A stretch of DNA of 60,922 nt from positions 1 through 60,922 of IMG/VR virus record IMGVR_UViG_3300025141_015004, one strand, 5' to 3'. The first letter of the stretch is position 1. The number at the start of each line of letters is the position of its first letter. Under the pieces are notes generated by a model, which saw nothing but the letters and a program-made list of their open reading frames with translations, was not told where the DNA came from and did no database searches. The DNA is from a virus. A program made the translations under genes and the position numbers. Below, in pieces: positions 6,414-14,707 of the stretch.

Positions 6414-7190
6414 TTATTTACAATATTGCGTCCTATAATAGTCACATTTTTGGCAAGAAAGCCTATTTTTGATGAAAAATCCCTTCTCGATGTTAAAAAG
6501 TGCCTTATCTAAGAGGGTCAAAGCATTATTTGTCTTTTTTGGACCGCTTGTTACCCTAAAGATCTCAACGTGGTCTTTTTTTGCCGTCCTTTTTAAGAGC
6601 GCAAAGTGTGTTTCAATGCTTTTTGGATCAATATTGTGCTTCTTTCCTAGGAAATGTTTGTATAATGTAAGCTGATAAGTAACCATCGGGTCGGTTCTTT
6701 TTCTAGAATCCCAGCCCCAAGAGCAAGTTTTCCAGTCAATAACGTGATATTTGTCATCAGACGTCTTTATAAAAAGATCTACAAACCCTTTGAACTTTGT
6801 TTCTCCTTTTCCTTCTATATTTTCCATCAAATTTTCTTCTGAAGATAGGATTTCGAAATCTCCGAAGTGATCTTTCAGATATGGAATCGCTTCCGGAGCT
6901 AATTTTTTTCCTTGTTCGATCATTTGTTCGACAAATTTCTCATCTATTTTTTCTTTTTCTTCTCCCGGAAGACGTTCAATCTCGTCAAAGAAACAATTTG
7001 TAAAATTTTGTGGAGAATCTTCCTGTTTCCATTCTTCTAGGAGGTTTTTCTCACAAACCGTGTGCATTGCGCTTCCGAAAGCAGTATAAATGTTACCTTC
7101 AAACTTCGCAACCTTGTCAATATAGGCTAATTTGTACTTGTAGGGGCATTCATTCCATAGTTTCATTCCCGAAAATGATATGTGTGCCAT
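6414..7190 (-). CDS. PD-(D/E)XK nuclease, Cas4/AddB-like, probable Fe-S cluster
   Basis: 258 aa from the ATG at 7190 (GAAGGA upstream); an in-frame start at 7253 lies inside the promoter. Motifs: SFSGMKLWNECPYKY (N-terminal Cys15), GFVD (Asp138), IDWK (Asp152, Lys154) and YQLTLY, the RecB-family nuclease order. The C-terminus has CQKCDYYRTQYC, so Cys15 plus C-x2-C-x7-C fit the four-cysteine Fe-S fold of Cas4, AddB and phage exonucleases. It would act on DNA, perhaps degrading host DNA or in recombination. A perfect-spacing sigma70 promoter suggests early expression. Confidence 0.85.
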   Translation of the reverse strand: MAHISFSGMKLWNECPYKYKLAYIDKVAKFEGNIYTAFGSAMHTVCEKNLLEEWKQEDSPQNFTNCFFDEIERLPGEEKEKIDEKFVEQMIEQGKKLAPEAIPYLKDHFGDFEILSSEENLMENIEGKGETKFKGFVDLFIKTSDDKYHVIDWKTCSWGWDSRKRTDPMVTYQLTLYKHFLGKKHNIDPKSIETHFALLKRTAKKDHVEIFRVTSGPKKTNNALTLLDKALFNIEKGFFIKNRLSCQKCDYYRTQYCK

Positions 7191-7224
7191 GTTTTTTTTT
7201 CCTTCTTTGTTATTGTTCTCTATG

Positions 7225-7253
7225 AGTATAACACATCTATTCGCAAATGTCAA
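7225..7253 (-). promoter_or_regulatory. Sigma70 promoter for the Fe-S nuclease gene
   Basis: Minus strand: TTGACA (7253-7248), 17-nt spacer, TATACT (7230-7225). The -10 differs from consensus at one base. The start codon is 35 nt downstream. Confidence 0.75.
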
Positions 7254-7268
7254 GAAAAAAATGTAGAA

Positions 7269-7277
7269 ACTATTTAT
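7269..7277 (+). promoter_or_regulatory. CTATTTAT box upstream of gene 7322
   Basis: ACTATTTATC, 52 nt before the ATG at 7322, in the sense direction for the plus-strand genes that follow. Confidence 0.4.
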
Positions 7278-7321
7278 CCCTTCATGCGATAATGTTTATT
7301 ATCAAAAAAAGGAGTTTTAAG

Positions 7322-7405
7322 ATGAATCTTTTTCTAATTATGGTATTATGGGGCTCACTAATTGGTCTTTTAATATGGGCAAAACACAGTATTGACAGCA
7401 AATAA
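7322..7405 (+). CDS. 27-aa membrane peptide
   Basis: MNLFLIMVLWGSLIGLLIWA then a short polar end. The reading frame is short but has AAAGGAG at ideal spacing and a CTATTTAT box upstream, and it ends 19 nt before the next gene. It looks like a single-span membrane peptide. It could be a leader or a regulator of the membrane protease downstream; this is a guess from position. Confidence 0.45.
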   Translation: MNLFLIMVLWGSLIGLLIWAKHSIDSK

Positions 7406-7423
7406 CACATGGAGGTCTAAAAA

Positions 7424-8059
7424 ATGAACTTATTGAGTAAAATTAGAGAGGATCTAGAAAATTTTATTAAGGCAAGCATCCCCGGATCCGAGATTCGAAG
7501 CAAAAAACAGAGCAAAATGATGAAATTTCTTTCAAAATTGCTGTTTTTCAACAAAAGGTTTATGACCGGCTATATCACAACTTGGTATCCGTATATTTAT
7601 GTACCAAAGTTACCATGGAGAGTTCACAATGATGCATCTTCTATAGCAACATTGGCTCACGAGTGGGTTCATTTGCACGATAGGAAGCGCTTAGGGTGGG
7701 TTTTTAACTTTTTATATATGATGCCCCAGTGCTTTTTTGTCTTTGGGTTGTTGGCTTTTTGGAATCTTTGGCTCCTTTTGTTCTTCTTATTTTTGCTTCC
7801 CCTCCCTTCTCCCGGAAGGGCATGGGCTGAATTTAGAGGATATAGGATGTCAATTGCTGTTTATTATTGGCTTTCTGGTCAAAAAGTAGATTTAAAATGG
7901 ATTGTTGATCAGTTTGTATCCTCAAATTATTATTTTATGTGGCCTTTCCGGGGGTGGCTTATGAAAAGATTCAATAAGGAATTTGAAAAGATTAAAAATG
8001 ATGAGCTATCTTCTGAACTTCTCATTATTCGTGCCATCATCAAAAGAAAACAAAAATAA
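7424..8059 (+). CDS. Membrane HExxH metalloprotease-like protein
   Basis: 211 aa, GGAGG before the ATG. LAHEWVHLHD places the zinc motif at His79-Glu80-x-x-His83. Two strongly hydrophobic stretches follow (about residues 95-125), with a polar loop (PSPGRAWAEFRG) and a third aromatic segment near residue 160. The Glu of AEFRGYR is a candidate third zinc ligand. It resembles integral-membrane zinc peptidases, but I cannot assign a family. It is one of three HExxH proteins within 8.3 kb. Confidence 0.65.
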   Translation: MNLLSKIREDLENFIKASIPGSEIRSKKQSKMMKFLSKLLFFNKRFMTGYITTWYPYIYVPKLPWRVHNDASSIATLAHEWVHLHDRKRLGWVFNFLYMMPQCFFVFGLLAFWNLWLLLFFLFLLPLPSPGRAWAEFRGYRMSIAVYYWLSGQKVDLKWIVDQFVSSNYYFMWPFRGWLMKRFNKEFEKIKNDELSSELLIIRAIIKRKQK

Positions 8060-8132
8060 ATTTTTAAATATCATCCAGATTTTATTTTTATCTCATTTAA
8101 TGTTATAATGAATGTAAAGTTAGTTTATTAAA

Positions 8133-8144
8133 ACTATTTATAAT
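8133..8144 (+). promoter_or_regulatory. CTATTTAT box upstream of gene 8162
   Basis: ACTATTTATAAT, 28 nt before the ATG at 8162, followed by a GGGGG Shine-Dalgarno-like run. The minus-strand copy at 16726-16745 has the same CTATTTATAATA followed by GGGGG. Confidence 0.45.
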
Positions 8145-8161
8145 AAACGGGGGATGATTGT

Positions 8162-8482
8162 ATGTCTTTTTCTAAACCAAAATCAAAATATAGCAACACA
8201 ATCAAGCCCGAGAAGGAACGAGCTTGGATGAAAGCAATAGAGCTGATCAGTTCTCATAACCCATGGATTGATCCGGAAGACTTAAATAATTTAGGAGAAC
8301 CTATTAATATGTCAGAAGAAGAGTTATATTATATTGCTTCTATTATATCCGAATTAAAAACTTTAAAACAACAAAGAGCATTAATTGATGTTATTCATAT
8401 AAAATGCGATGAAGATACCGTAACAAGATTTATGTCTTATTTTTCTTCCAAAAATTTAAAGAAAATAATGCTAAATTGTTGA
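8162..8482 (+). CDS. Hypothetical helical protein
   Basis: 106 aa, mostly predicted helix, basic N-terminus, no membrane segment or metal motif. It starts 28 nt after a CTATTTAT box and is followed after 12 nt by the nucleotidyltransferase gene, so the two are probably co-transcribed. No family recognised. Confidence 0.6.
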   Translation: MSFSKPKSKYSNTIKPEKERAWMKAIELISSHNPWIDPEDLNNLGEPINMSEEELYYIASIISELKTLKQQRALIDVIHIKCDEDTVTRFMSYFSSKNLKKIMLNC

Positions 8483-8494
8483 GGAATTATAAAA

Positions 8495-9553
8495 ATGTCT
8501 GAATTTGAAAAAGATTGGAAATATTGGAAAGAAAATATTTCTACCCTACAAGAAGACGAAATTGAAGAAGAAAGAGACCCTCTTCCCAAATCTCCTTTTC
8601 AAAAGAACTTATTTAAAACACAACCAAAAGCCAAAAAAGAATTAATTGGACAAGGTGGTAGTAAATATAAAGGCGGCCCTTATAAACTCAAAGTTTCCTA
8701 TAAGCGCTCTAAATCTGCCCCTCCAATTGGAGAATCAAAAACTAGAAAGCTTCTTAAAGAGGTTCAGATGATGTATGATCTTTCTGATTTAAATGTCAAA
8801 GATCATTTGAATTTTAATATTTGGAATGAGACCGGAGAACATATTCACGCCGAGATCGGAAATAAATTGATCGAAGTTGCCAAAGATTTTTTTGCTTCCC
8901 TTAAATTCCCCAGAGATACAGAACTAATTGATATTAAATTTACCGGTTCTTTAGCAAATTATAATTGGACTGAATCTTCCGATATTGATCTACATCTTGT
9001 TGTTGATCTAAATAAGATTTCAAGAGATCGTGGAATGATTAGAGATTATGTAAATTCAAAAAAATCTCTGTGGAATGAAAGACACGATGTCAAGATGAAG
9101 GGATATGAGGTCGAGGTTTATGTCGAGAATATAAATGAACAGCACTACTCTACCGGTGTTTATTCTTTAACAAACAACGAATGGATTGTTAAACCAAATT
9201 CAAAGAAGCCCGTTGTTGATGATACTCAAATCTTAACAAAAATTAATTCTTTTCAAACTAAAATCGACAAGCTTAAAGATACTTTTAACCGGGGAGAATT
9301 TGAAACTGCTTATTTACAATCAGAAGATTTGTTGGATAAACTCAAAAGAATGAGAATTTCTGGTCTAGTAAAAGGTGGAGAATTTTCTGTTGAAAATCTC
9401 ACTTATAAAGCTTTGCGAAAAGTTGGCGTTATCGATGAGATATTTGATATGAAATATGATTCTTATGACGAGAAAATGTCTGTGGGTATCGGCAAAGAGA
9501 GGTATGGTACCAATCCGGTAAAGCAGGGACAGATTAGCGGAACCAATTTATGA
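8495..9553 (+). CDS. Nucleotidyltransferase-superfamily protein
   Basis: 352 aa with GAGGAA upstream. The core FTGSLANYNWTESSDIDLHL (residues about 149-168) is the GS...DxD signature of the pol-beta-like nucleotidyltransferase fold, and a later acidic strand (EVEVYVEN) can supply the third carboxylate. Residues 1-80 are a charged, low-complexity arm (WKYWKENISTLQEDE) followed by SKTRKLLKEV, which resembles the recurrent tag. The substrate is unknown; such enzymes modify tRNA, antibiotics or proteins. Similar proteins occur in other large marine phages (from memory). Confidence 0.7.
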   Translation: MSEFEKDWKYWKENISTLQEDEIEEERDPLPKSPFQKNLFKTQPKAKKELIGQGGSKYKGGPYKLKVSYKRSKSAPPIGESKTRKLLKEVQMMYDLSDLNVKDHLNFNIWNETGEHIHAEIGNKLIEVAKDFFASLKFPRDTELIDIKFTGSLANYNWTESSDIDLHLVVDLNKISRDRGMIRDYVNSKKSLWNERHDVKMKGYEVEVYVENINEQHYSTGVYSLTNNEWIVKPNSKKPVVDDTQILTKINSFQTKIDKLKDTFNRGEFETAYLQSEDLLDKLKRMRISGLVKGGEFSVENLTYKALRKVGVIDEIFDMKYDSYDEKMSVGIGKERYGTNPVKQGQISGTNL

Positions 9554-9562
9554 GAGAGGGTT

Positions 9563-9874
9563 ATGATTTTTAATGAGAAGGTATTTAGATTCTTTATTTT
9601 CTCGACAATGTTATTTAATGTCATCGATATTGTTGTAACAGTGAATGTTATAAAATACGGCAGATTCGATGAAAATAATCCATTTATGAAGATGTTTTTG
9701 AACATGGATGGTGTGATGCCTTTCATCCTTATGAAAACGCTATTGATTTGTGGTGGATTGTATTTGATTTATAAAAAAAGAGATAAAATTATCGCTCAAT
9801 TGGGCGCTTATCTCTGTTTTTGCTTCTATTGGGCATTAATTGTTCAATTTTACTATTTTTTGTGGTGTAAATAA
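9563..9874 (+). CDS. DUF5658-like membrane protein
   Basis: 103 aa with three to four hydrophobic segments. The pattern N-x-x-D (FNVIDIVVTVNVIKYG) followed by ENNPFM and a Lys in a membrane helix (ILMKTLLI) matches DUF5658-type proteins. GAGAGGG precedes the ATG. It follows the nucleotidyltransferase gene by 9 nt. The family's role is unknown. Confidence 0.65.
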   Translation: MIFNEKVFRFFIFSTMLFNVIDIVVTVNVIKYGRFDENNPFMKMFLNMDGVMPFILMKTLLICGGLYLIYKKRDKIIAQLGAYLCFCFYWALIVQFYYFLWCK

Positions 9875-9890
9875 CTATTTATAGTATTAT
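9874..9890 (+). promoter_or_regulatory. CTATTTAT box upstream of the 9906 operon
   Basis: ACTATTTATAGTATTAT, 31 nt before the ATG at 9906. It would start transcription of the five-gene run ending at 14707. The first base coincides with the last base of the upstream stop codon. Confidence 0.45.
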
Positions 9891-9905
9891 TTAAGAGGGT
9901 TTGCA

Positions 9906-10541
9906 ATGAGTTCATTTAGTTCATATGAAAAAGATAAAGAAAGATTTGATGGCTGGCGTCGGTATTTGCTGAAAGAGGAAACAGATTTGGATACGGCGGC
10001 GGCAAACGTTTCAAGCGGAAAATATTCCAAAGAAGACCTGAATATTGTTCTATCGCTCTTTAAGAAGCTTGAAGGATCAGATCAAAAGCCAACAGTGGGA
10101 GGTTTCAAAGCTCTAATAAGAATTATAGCAATTGATATGCAAACTGGGGGAGGATTTATGAAGAAACTGGCTGAAATTGGTGCAAGCGAAGCTGCCGGGG
10201 CTGCTGTCGGATCATGGTTTGGACCGGTACTAGCATTGGGAAAAATCGGTGCTGGAGTAGCAAAGAAATCAAAGCTTAAAAAACTTGATTTGGAAACTGT
10301 TTTATCCAAATTGATTATGATGCCAGATGAGGCTGAAACGCCGGCGATGATGCAGGTGCTAGATTTGAGTGATGGATTTTCAGACAATCTAAACCAAGAA
10401 GCGCTAAATTATTTCTTAAATGACTTGCATGATGCAATTGAAGGCTTTCCGGATGAGACGGTAATCCCAGCGGGATATTCTGATCAGGAAATGGCAAAAT
10501 CACTAGAGAAAAGAAAATTGATTGTGAAAAAGGTTGGATAA
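9906..10541 (+). CDS. Hypothetical protein with N-terminal WRxYLxxE element
   Basis: 211 aa, GAGGG upstream. Residues 15-26 read DGWRRYLLKEET, like the NWKSYLREEK of the NUDIX protein on the other strand and the T4-type capsid-targeting pattern. The middle has a Gly/Ala-rich hydrophobic stretch (AAGAAVGSWFGPVLALGKIGAG) that may be membrane-active or a buried helix. The C-terminal half is acidic and helical. First gene of a five-gene run. Function unknown. Confidence 0.6.
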   Translation: MSSFSSYEKDKERFDGWRRYLLKEETDLDTAAANVSSGKYSKEDLNIVLSLFKKLEGSDQKPTVGGFKALIRIIAIDMQTGGGFMKKLAEIGASEAAGAAVGSWFGPVLALGKIGAGVAKKSKLKKLDLETVLSKLIMMPDEAETPAMMQVLDLSDGFSDNLNQEALNYFLNDLHDAIEGFPDETVIPAGYSDQEMAKSLEKRKLIVKKVG

Positions 10542-10555
10542 CTAGGGACTAATCA

Positions 10556-11449
10556 ATGAAAATAACAAATAATACTAGTAGAGACATGTCAGTTCTCACA
10601 AAAACTTTGGAATCATTTATTCCATATGCTCAAAAACGATTGGAATATGACAAACCCTTTCAAATTGTTTTTGAATCAGATGAAGAGAATGCAAAAAATA
10701 TCTTTGGGAAAACTGCATATTATGATCCAGCAACTATGAATGTTCATATTTATTCGGATGGAAGACACGACAAAGATATGTTGCGTTCCATTTCTCACGA
10801 AATGGTTCATCACGCTCAAAATTGTCGAGGAGATTTTGAAGGAGCTTTTGAAATGGGGGAAGGTTATGCGCAAAAAAGCCCTCATTTAAGGAATATGGAA
10901 GCTGAAGCCTATTTATTAGGCAATGGTTTTTTGGTTAGAGATTTTGAAGATCACATAAAAATGGGAGATAATATCGTGAACGAATGGAAAAAAGAAAAGA
11001 AAAAGAAGAAAAAAGTTTTAAATGAAAAAGTAAGCATCAGTGTAATCCCGAAGCTTATTCAGAGACTAATGAAAAAAGATCCTGCGGCCGCTGAACTTTT
11101 GAAACAAGCAGCAGAGTTAGCGCCTGCACAGCTTGGAGTGGCCATGGCAGAGGTGAATGCAGAACTATTAGGAGTCACGCCGGAAAAATTTGTGAAGGCC
11201 GCCGGGGGGGCAAAATCGGCTTTACAGAAAAAAGAGAAATTAAAGGCTAAAAAGCAAGCGGAGGCGCCAGTTGCAGCACCGGCAGAACCTATTAAGGAAA
11301 AAAGTCAAGAACTTGATGTGGATGCAGAGGCCGCGGTGGTAGTTGAAATTGAAGGCGATGAAACTGTTAAAGATCACTATAGAACGAAAAATGAAAAACT
11401 TTATGAGGAACTCATGAAAAGATTTATTAAAAAACAGGGAGATAAATAA
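10556..11449 (+). CDS. HExxH zinc metalloprotease-like protein
   Basis: 297 aa. SHEMVHHAQ gives His81-Glu82-x-x-His85, and NMEAEAYLLG (Glu114, Glu116) about 30 residues later fits the third ligand of a gluzincin-type site. Residues 1-80 form an alpha/beta lead-in (FQIVFES, YYDPATMNVHIY). From about residue 145 the protein becomes Lys- and Ala-rich low complexity (KKEKKKKKK, APVAAPAEP). Comparable proteins occur in T4-like marine phages (from memory). The substrate is unknown; virion protein processing or host attack are both possible. Confidence 0.75.
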   Translation: MKITNNTSRDMSVLTKTLESFIPYAQKRLEYDKPFQIVFESDEENAKNIFGKTAYYDPATMNVHIYSDGRHDKDMLRSISHEMVHHAQNCRGDFEGAFEMGEGYAQKSPHLRNMEAEAYLLGNGFLVRDFEDHIKMGDNIVNEWKKEKKKKKKVLNEKVSISVIPKLIQRLMKKDPAAAELLKQAAELAPAQLGVAMAEVNAELLGVTPEKFVKAAGGAKSALQKKEKLKAKKQAEAPVAAPAEPIKEKSQELDVDAEAAVVVEIEGDETVKDHYRTKNEKLYEELMKRFIKKQGDK

Positions 11450-11450
11450 A

Positions 11451-11660
11451 ATGGGAAAATCATGGAAAAGGCTTGTTCGTAAAAAAAGAATAGAAGCAGC
11501 AAAGTTAATAACAGAGGAGACTGCAACGGCCGTGAAGACCGAAAAGCCTGTGCCGGCGCCGGTTGTTGAGGAAAAGAAAGTTGAAAATCTTAAAGAGATA
11601 AAAAGTTCTCTCAAAAACTATAGAAGAAAGAAAAAGTCAACCGTAAAAAAAGGTAAATAA
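11451..11660 (+). CDS. Small basic protein
   Basis: 69 aa, with Lys/Arg clusters at both ends (MGKSWKRLVRKKR; KNYRRKKKSTVKKGK) and a Pro/Val/Glu linker in the middle. Its composition suggests nucleic-acid binding or an internal head protein packaged with DNA, but there is no domain. GGGAG precedes the start. It sits one base after the previous stop codon. Confidence 0.6.
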   Translation: MGKSWKRLVRKKRIEAAKLITEETATAVKTEKPVPAPVVEEKKVENLKEIKSSLKNYRRKKKSTVKKGK

Positions 11661-11663
11661 ATA

Positions 11664-11915
11664 ATGCCCGATTTTAATGAAATAACTCGTAAATTTCTTT
11701 TGGGAGAAAGTAAAGAAGATTATAGTGTCCAATTTCATATTCGCGCTATTTCTGAAGCGCTTAAATCTGTTGAGCCCAAAAGCCAAAAACAACAAAGAAA
11801 ATTGTATGAGGCATTAGAGCATCTTCGACAGGTTAAAAGAAAAAATCGACTTTTGGAAGAGAAATTTAAAATATTGGAAGAAGAAAACAACGTTCTCAAA
11901 GAAGGTGAAAAATAA
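11664..11915 (+). CDS. Small coiled-coil protein with N-terminal tag-like element
   Basis: 83 aa. The start MPDFNEITRKFLLGESKED has the basic-hydrophobic-E pattern of the recurrent tag. Residues about 40-80 form a heptad-patterned coiled coil (LRQVKRKNRLLEEKFKILEE). The stop overlaps the start of the big ligase-like gene (TAATG). It may be a packaged protein or a partner of the next gene. Confidence 0.6.
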   Translation: MPDFNEITRKFLLGESKEDYSVQFHIRAISEALKSVEPKSQKQQRKLYEALEHLRQVKRKNRLLEEKFKILEEENNVLKEGEK

Positions 11916-14707
11916 TGTCTAAGCTTTTGAAAGAAGGTGGTTTAGGGGGTCATATGAACCATTTGTATGAAAATCCCTATCTAACCTTCGCTCAACTCAA
12001 GGACGTGCTTACAAAGGCTTCGGAGGGGCACTTGGAGGGTACGGAGAAGACTGATGGCCAGAACCTGTTCATTTCTTACTCGGTAAAGGACGGAAAAGCA
12101 AAAGCGGCTAGAGGTAAAGGTAATATTAAAGATGGCGGATTGAATGCTAAAGGGTTGGCAAAGAAATTTGGCGGGAGAGGTTCATTAGAAGTTGCTTTTA
12201 CCGAAGCATTTAAGGCTTTTGAAGAGGCTATTAGGGTTCTAACAGATGAGGAACAAATTGAGATCTTCGGAAAAGATGCTAATATATTTTATAGTGCTGA
12301 AGTTCAGGATCCTAGGAACCCCAATGTTATCAATTATGATTTTAAAACCCTGAATATTCATCGCGTTGATCACGCCATGTACAATAAAGAAACCGGAGAA
12401 GTTGAAGACGTTGATACGACAGAGAATGCTTTAAAGCTTGAAGATGCTTTGGAAAAACTGAAAGATCGATGGGAAAACGATGATTTTCGTGTTCAAATGA
12501 ATGCGATAAGAAGATTGGAAGCTCTTAGCACAGATGATGCATTATCTGTTGCATTATCTAATTTGAAAAGCGTTATTAGTTCTGCCGGGATTTCAGACGA
12601 TCAAACAATCGGCGATTATTTAACTGCTAAAATTGTTCCAATGATTAAAGAAGATTTTCCCTCTACTCCGGAAGATAGAATGGAATTGCTTATGAATAGG
12701 CTTTTCCTAGGAACTGATATAAAAGTAAAAGAAATCCAAGCTGGATTGGATAAAGAACAAAAAAAAGCAATATCAGCAGCGGTCAAAAAATTAGGTGTTT
12801 ATTTTAAAGAAGTAATTACTCCCATAGAAAATATTATTCACGATTTCGCTGTCGAGATACTGAAATCATTCCACAGTACATTCGTTCTTGATAACAATAA
12901 AGAAGTTAAAAGACTTCAAAAAGAAGTTGCGGCGGCGATCAAAGGAATTGAAGCATCTGGTAGAGAAGATGCGATGGAGATTCTAACCAAACAACTCTCA
13001 AAGCTAAAAAAAGCCGAAAATGTTTCCAGCGCTTCGGAAGGCTTTGTATTTGACTATGATGGAAAGACATACAAGTTTACAGGAAACTTTGCTCCTGCAA
13101 ATCAACTTCTGGGATTATTCAAGTATGGAAGAGGCAAGATTCCTGCTTTGTCTAAACTGAATGAGGAAGTTGATATTGGGAAACAACTTATTCTTCTACC
13201 CGGAGGATTCAAGCCCCCGACCAAAGCTCATTACCAAATGATCAAATATTATGATGATCATCCTGAAGTTGGAAAAGTTCTTGTTCTCATCGGACCTTCT
13301 CCCAGAGGGAATTATGATAGAGAAACCTCTATGAAGATTTTTGATCTCTATGGAGCAGGCAGTCTTGATAAAGTAGAGATTGTGCAAACTGAATATAACT
13401 CTCCTATTCGAGCCGCATATGAGTTTTTGATTAGCGACCCAAGAAGAGAAGATTATAGACAGTTTTCTTTTGGAATGGGGGCTTCTGATAAAGACGGAGA
13501 CGAAGCTAGGTCAAGGCAATTTGTAGAGTATTTTACAGAGAAAAGCCCTGATAAGCTTCCAGAAGGCTTTGATGTTGTTTTACCTCCTTGTTGCCCTGCG
13601 ATTGGGGGAGACGAGCCAATAAGTGCTACAAATCTTCGCAAAGCTCTGGATGAGGAAGATTTAGACACAGTTGAAAGACTTATTCCTGACCATGTTGATC
13701 CTGCGGAACTAGTTAGTATTGTAAAGGGGCTAGAAGAAGTATCTTCAATGGCGGGAGGAAATGTCGCCATTGGCTCCGGAAGCAGACTCTTTAAGAGAGA
13801 TGATGATGAAGAGCGAGAAGAGCAAAAAATTCGTGAACTTGTTAGAAGAGGTTTAAATATTATTATGGAAGAAAAAAACAGAGAACAAAAACTGAGAACT
13901 ATAGTTCGAAAACTCATAAGTGAAAAGATGGGCAATAAGATTCTTCAAGAGCAAGAAGAAGATATGGCTGCCGGTAATCACTCTACAGCTATCAATTATC
14001 TTGAGAAAGTTCTCAAATCAATTATTCCCGGAAAGAGTGGCGGTTCTCAACTAGAGCCTGAATATGTTTCTCTTTCTAGGCCCGAGCAGAGAAAATCTTT
14101 TATAAAACATGTTATTCAGGGATTATATGATGAGTTGGCTCCCGGGATGTCATTAACTGGCCTTTTATCTCGTTTTGAGAAAAGGCGAGAACAATTTAAG
14201 GCCAAAGAAGCAGAGGCTTTAATGGAAGCTGAAGAGATTACAATAAAACTTGATGATGATGGGCTCCCGGGAGTTGAAGCTCCCGAAGAGGAGAAAGAGG
14301 AACCAACAGATGATTTCCCAGAAGAAAAGAAAATATCGGGAGAGAATTCCATTGGGAGAAAAGCTGCTTATAGATTTATAAAAGGTCAAATTGATAATAT
14401 TCAAGGAGCTTTAAATGATCTGGAAGAAACTCCGGAAGAAAAGGCATCTCGAGAGTCGTCCGATCCAGAATCTGATGATCCCCAAGAAGAATATTTAGAC
14501 TTTCTTTTCACAAATCTCATGCTTCATGCCTATAGGCTAGAGAATAAACACTTCGATTCAACTGATCAAGGTTCTGAAGATTTCTTTAAAAATATCGTCG
14601 ATAAGGCGGATCAAGAAAGAGAAGGCGAAGGAGAAGGAGAAGAGCTTGAAGCCGATCTTGAAATAGAAACCGAGCCGGAACCAGAGGAAACTGAATTAAC
14701 TCTTTGA
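11915..14707 (+). CDS. Ligase-fold nucleotidyltransferase fused to cytidylyltransferase-like domain
   Basis: 930 aa. The N-terminal domain (about 13-420) has the covalent nucleotidyltransferase motifs of DNA/RNA ligases: EKTDGQN (Lys45), IFYSAEV, then SEGFVFDY (motif IV) and TYKFTG (motif V). It resembles the ligase-like phage family DUF6267. The second domain (about 427-620) has GGFKPPTKAHYQM and PISATNLRKAL, the (H/T)xGH and ISxTxxR motifs of the NMNAT/cytidylyltransferase superfamily; TKAH departs from HxGH at two positions. The C-terminal 300 residues are charged and acidic. The start MSKLLKEGG is tag-like. Possible roles are nucleic-acid repair, NAD metabolism or protein modification; the substrate is unknown. 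Confidence 0.8.
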   Translation: MSKLLKEGGLGGHMNHLYENPYLTFAQLKDVLTKASEGHLEGTEKTDGQNLFISYSVKDGKAKAARGKGNIKDGGLNAKGLAKKFGGRGSLEVAFTEAFKAFEEAIRVLTDEEQIEIFGKDANIFYSAEVQDPRNPNVINYDFKTLNIHRVDHAMYNKETGEVEDVDTTENALKLEDALEKLKDRWENDDFRVQMNAIRRLEALSTDDALSVALSNLKSVISSAGISDDQTIGDYLTAKIVPMIKEDFPSTPEDRMELLMNRLFLGTDIKVKEIQAGLDKEQKKAISAAVKKLGVYFKEVITPIENIIHDFAVEILKSFHSTFVLDNNKEVKRLQKEVAAAIKGIEASGREDAMEILTKQLSKLKKAENVSSASEGFVFDYDGKTYKFTGNFAPANQLLGLFKYGRGKIPALSKLNEEVDIGKQLILLPGGFKPPTKAHYQMIKYYDDHPEVGKVLVLIGPSPRGNYDRETSMKIFDLYGAGSLDKVEIVQTEYNSPIRAAYEFLISDPRREDYRQFSFGMGASDKDGDEARSRQFVEYFTEKSPDKLPEGFDVVLPPCCPAIGGDEPISATNLRKALDEEDLDTVERLIPDHVDPAELVSIVKGLEEVSSMAGGNVAIGSGSRLFKRDDDEEREEQKIRELVRRGLNIIMEEKNREQKLRTIVRKLISEKMGNKILQEQEEDMAAGNHSTAINYLEKVLKSIIPGKSGGSQLEPEYVSLSRPEQRKSFIKHVIQGLYDELAPGMSLTGLLSRFEKRREQFKAKEAEALMEAEEITIKLDDDGLPGVEAPEEEKEEPTDDFPEEKKISGENSIGRKAAYRFIKGQIDNIQGALNDLEETPEEKASRESSDPESDDPQEEYLDFLFTNLMLHAYRLENKHFDSTDQGSEDFFKNIVDKADQEREGEGEGEELEADLEIETEPEPEETELTL

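Noticed and set aside
11240-11614. 124-aa minus-strand frame
   Set aside because: Antisense to the Lys/Ala-rich tail of the HExxH gene and to the basic gene; Phe/Ser-rich by-product of Lys codons.
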